From Pegea sp. RAD2-039 (taxonomy: Eukaryota > Chordata > Thaliacea > Salpida > Salpidae): a stretch of 64,000 nt of DNA. The notes below the pieces were generated by a model. It was not told the origin of the DNA and made no database searches. It saw only the letters and a list, made by a program, of their open reading frames with translations. This document shows, one piece after another, positions 61,001-64,000 of this stretch. The DNA lies in the NCBI GenBank assembly GCA_034620365.1, contig JAQGEQ010000162.1, positions 372,001 through 436,000 of the forward strand, given 5' to 3'. The position numbers and the translations under genes were made by a program. The stretch's first letter is position 1. Each line of letters begins with the position of its first letter.

Positions 61001-61047
61001 ACTGTGCTCCACTTTGTAAACAAAGATTTGTAAATATCAGATGTTTG
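60332..61047 (-). CDS. U gene, exon set at 60 kb (partial gene)
   Basis: Minus-strand exons: 60963-61047 (KHLIFTNLCLQSGAQLMRF..CKICQ, donor CAG|GTAAGT); 60783-60887 (phase 0, FCMSHESTTTYSYFDEILNR, then ESKKPNFSPNVRTLL); 60497-60594 (phase 2 in, DDLNLIDKSRLMRISKYKMI, then KSDVFSVAVVCS); 60332-60441 (phase 1, DSSRILISTNIFLRFEANLM, then IMVQYKDFNKEIFLKNL). Exons 1-2 and 3-4 match in phase; between 2 and 3 a short exon (QLIILKQN, about 60,656-60,684) is possible but not fully consistent. The following repeat exon near 60,210 has a stop. Repeats of the SS(K/R)xLI(S/F)TN kind within one gene indicate internal duplication. Function unknown; could be a recently decayed copy. Confidence 0.42.
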
Positions 61048-62170
61048 CTTGAATATAAAAACAAAAAGTTAAAAAAGGAAAATTCAACAAGTTCAGATAT
61101 CTTCATCAACTCCAGTATTGTATAAAAAGTAGCTTCCAAATCTCTCAGAAATTTCATTGATTTTCAATTTAATGGTAAAAAAATATCAAAATAAGTTGAT
61201 CATCTCTAAAAGATTAGTTATCAGTTATAATTTATTGTTGTATTTTCATGAAAAATATTTTCTGTTTAGGAAACAACTCAAAGAAGTTATTTAAATTTGA
61301 CAAAAAGGTGAGGAGAAATATTCTCAGATGTAGAAAATGATTTTATCGATTTTGAAAATAAAATCTTCATCTGATTAAAGGATGATGTTAACAACAAAGA
61401 CTAATAACCCTAAACTAAGAACTCACTTTGGGAATCATCCAAAGAAAACTTTCCTTCAAGAAATTTTTATCAAATGCGTTCTATCAAACAAAATATTCAA
61501 GATTTACTTTTATATAAACTAGTTATTTATAGAAGTCATAACTGCAAAACTGAATTTATATTTTATCTGCATCTTTTAAACCAGTCTATCAAATTATTAA
61601 GAAATCACAATCTCTTCTAGAGTTCAATCAAAACACATATTTGTAAAAAAATAATGAAATTAAAAAAATTGCTTTAGAAACTAAAACTTAAATTAATTAC
61701 TAATATATAAAAGCTTATATTTATAGAAAGTTAATGAAACAGCTTTAATTATTTTTTATTATCAGTATATTTAGAATAAAAAAATGTTTGTTTCAATTAA
61801 ATAGTTCAATTAACTAAACTGAAAAGTTAAATTGATCTATGACAAAATTTAGTTAAATATAAAAATGATTTAAAATTATATGACAAATGTTTAAGATGTT
61901 GATATGAAATATCTGTCTAAAAGAAAAAGTAGTACGATTAATTATTCAAAATTTATATGTTTGTCATTTAAAGTTATTAAGACAAGTGAAGTTATATTAG
62001 CTTTTAATTGAAAAAAGCTGTTTATTCAAATCAAAAAACTAAGCACTGATATGCTAAAGTCTTCATTTGAAATTATATCTTTTTCTATTGATAGAACCTA
62101 GTAACAAATTGTTGGTTAAAAAGGTTTTCAATTTTTATTTAATTTTATTATAAAGCTCTCATAAGTTAGG
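61001..62170 (-). repeat. V module, copy 3
   Basis: It matches V copies 1 and 2. Segments KFLRDLEATFYTILELMK (about 61,080-61,160), an acceptor-led MKILFSKSIKSFSTSEN (about 61,290-61,370) and NAFDKNFLKESFLWMIPK with a GTGAGT donor (about 61,420-61,485) are open here. Confidence 0.65.
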
Positions 62171-64000
62171 AACAGGTTTTTTCATTAGTCTTACTACTTT
62201 TAATAATAAAATTACTCTTTTAAAACATCAAACTGAAACACTGATGATTTTGAAAAAACTTGCGATAAATGACCGTGAAATATTCTTAAACTAAGATTTC
62301 AAATAGTTCTTAAAACTATCAAAAGATTCCATTATCAACCAAATCTCTATTTTGATTAAGTGGCTTGCCTGCCTTCTAAAATTTAAACACTTTAATATTT
62401 TAATCAGATTAGGAAGTGATTTAGAGTCAATGCTTTTCTTGACAAATTAAAGAGAGAATCATGAGACAGTTGTTATGTTTAGATACGATAACAGTTGTAT
62501 GCTAGTTGATCATGTGATCAGCTAATGTTGTGTTTATAATTGCAAGCTTTTTATCAGTGCCATAGTAGTCTGATGATTTCTATAGCGCCTCTACTGGTTA
62601 CTATTGTTTTGGTCGTTATGCTTCGTTACTTACAAATGATTTCTGTGTCACGTGGTTAACAATTGTTTACAAAAACAGCATTATATGTTGTGCCTGAAAT
62701 CAACAAGTGTTTTACAAGATTTCGTCGCAATCGAAGAAACGTTTTCGGGTTGATGAAACATATGTTGTTGATGACATCAGCAATTAAGTCACTATTCAAA
62801 AAAGAAGCTTAGAGAAGAGTTTTACATCAACAATGTAATGTAGAAGAAAGACTAATGATATCACTAGTGGAGATTGCTAGAAATTGTTGTAAGATGTTGA
62901 AGAAGTCATCAATTGTTGTAGAAATATTTACTTCCAATTTTAATTCAGAAACTTAAAAAAAAAAACTTTTAATGACTCATACAGAGGTTTAGTAGTTAAG
63001 AAACTAAATCACAAAACATAAAACCATATCTGTTACTGAAACAGAATACAGTTGTAAATTTTTAAACGTTTATAAAAATTTTTCTTTTATATAAACCTAA
63101 ATATTGTAGTTAAACATTTACTTAAAGTAATTGTTTTGTTTGTTTTAATTACGAATAACAGAAAAAATGTAAAGGCTTTTGCGGCAATTTATGTTTAAAA
63201 GAACTTACTCTATAAAAAAGAAAGAAAGCAATTTACTTGAAAGCGATTTATTTTGTAGTAAGCAAATCAGTTAGCAATTACAGAACAGTTTGATTATAGA
63301 AAAAAATTGGAAATTTTGAATTTTTATACTTGCTTATAGTTAACTTCAGCAAAGCAACTGACAAAAAGATAACTTACAACAAAGAGTGGTGCTCCTGGTG
63401 TCATTTTAGGGAGATAAACTCTCAAAACTCTCATAGGTCTTATCAATAATAGTTCATTAAAAATCTCAAAAAGAGATAAAATATCCTCACTATCCAAGTC
63501 TAATATACTAATCTTAAAAACAATTTGATTATTTTAACAAGTAGCACCGACTTGAAGATTTTGCATGATAATAACATCAAGTATCTATCCACCGACTTGG
63601 AATCCAAATTAAGACTCTCTCGTATGGCTTACAAGCAACAAATGCAAAAATATATTTAAAGTTAATTGATAAGGGCTTTGAAAACTTATCAAAGATGATC
63701 TTACAAATATTTGAAAGAATAAAGATAAAGATAATTATTTCAAAAGCTTCATCTTACCAACAAGACTTTATGAAACGACTTCACGAGAAACGCTGAGAAA
63801 ATAATTTAAAAACACAAAATTGATCAAAATATGATTTTATTAAACATTTTCTTCAATATAGAAGAATTGAAACAGAAAATCGAGTTGAGAATAAATTTGT
63901 CTTATAATTAAAATAAAAACTTCCCAATTAGTCTTTGCTTTCTTGTTTTTCTTATCAAAGCCATCTTTGTGGATTTACAAAACATTGTTGCACCTAAACA
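62171..64000 (-). repeat. R module, copy 6 (runs off the window)
   Basis: Promoter-like block at about 62,475-62,660. Exon-like segments are open, including the VSELKLEVNISTTIDDFF frame, which ends early after a small deletion (about 62,840-62,950). The module continues beyond 64,000. Confidence 0.75.

Noticed and set aside
1-64000. tRNA, rRNA, CRISPR or retroviral-type elements
   Set aside because: No paired A/B boxes with cloverleaf, no rRNA-like block, no regularly spaced short repeats, and no protease, integrase, capsid or envelope-like frames. The long repeats lack the TG..CA ends and primer-binding context of LTRs.

Overview
The window is eukaryotic and strongly A+T-rich (roughly three quarters by eye). 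It reads as animal DNA. It has spliced genes with short GT-AG introns (48 to about 270 bp, several of 48-66 bp), a C2H2 zinc-finger gene, a gene that looks like the animal protein kinase A inhibitor PKI, AATAAA signals and CRE/E-box/NRF1-type promoter motifs. I cannot name the species; an invertebrate with a compact-intron, A+T-rich genome fits. I see no prokaryotic features, CRISPR, tRNA or rRNA genes, and no recognisable viral genes.

Two kinds of DNA alternate. (1) Ordinary single-copy sequence on the + strand: a PKI-like gene (1622-2925), a three-finger C2H2 protein (33446-34839), an acidic unknown protein of 173 aa (37940-38835) and a small ubiquitin-like protein (40478/40632-40928). A CpG-bearing promoter cluster lies near 35.6 kb and a decayed LINE 3' end near 42.1-42.3 kb. 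(2) Everything else (about 3.6-33 kb and 42.3-64 kb) is a mosaic of large repeated modules, 0.7-2.5 kb each, present 3-7 times at high identity. I label them P, Q, R, S/S', T/U and V. Their order is partly reshuffled and several junctions are truncated.

The modules are not featureless satellites. Read on the minus strand they carry phase-consistent, splice-site-bounded exons of multicopy genes. Q gives four exons with one phase-consistent model; copy 1 is open, copies 2 and 3 are broken. U gives exon pairs encoding a repeated unit. S gives a terminal exon, and V and R give exon-like segments. The left part of each R module is a conserved promoter-like block (E-box, GCGCCTCT core, TATA-like). 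It sits upstream, on the minus strand, of two different gene bodies (Q or V/U/T), so one promoter module appears to have been joined to different genes.

The most striking element is a small RNA gene embedded in the modules, always on the minus strand. There are nine copies or fragments, five of them about 263-280 nt and complete. It starts with GCCGGGCG and has the sequence and stem expected of the Alu domain of 7SL (SRP) RNA, with a T-rich end like a Pol III terminator. The two subfamilies share both ends but have unrelated middles, and I cannot see the SRP54-binding S domain. They are either divergent 7SL genes, Alu-domain-only RNAs, or an independent 7SL-derived SINE family spread inside larger duplications.
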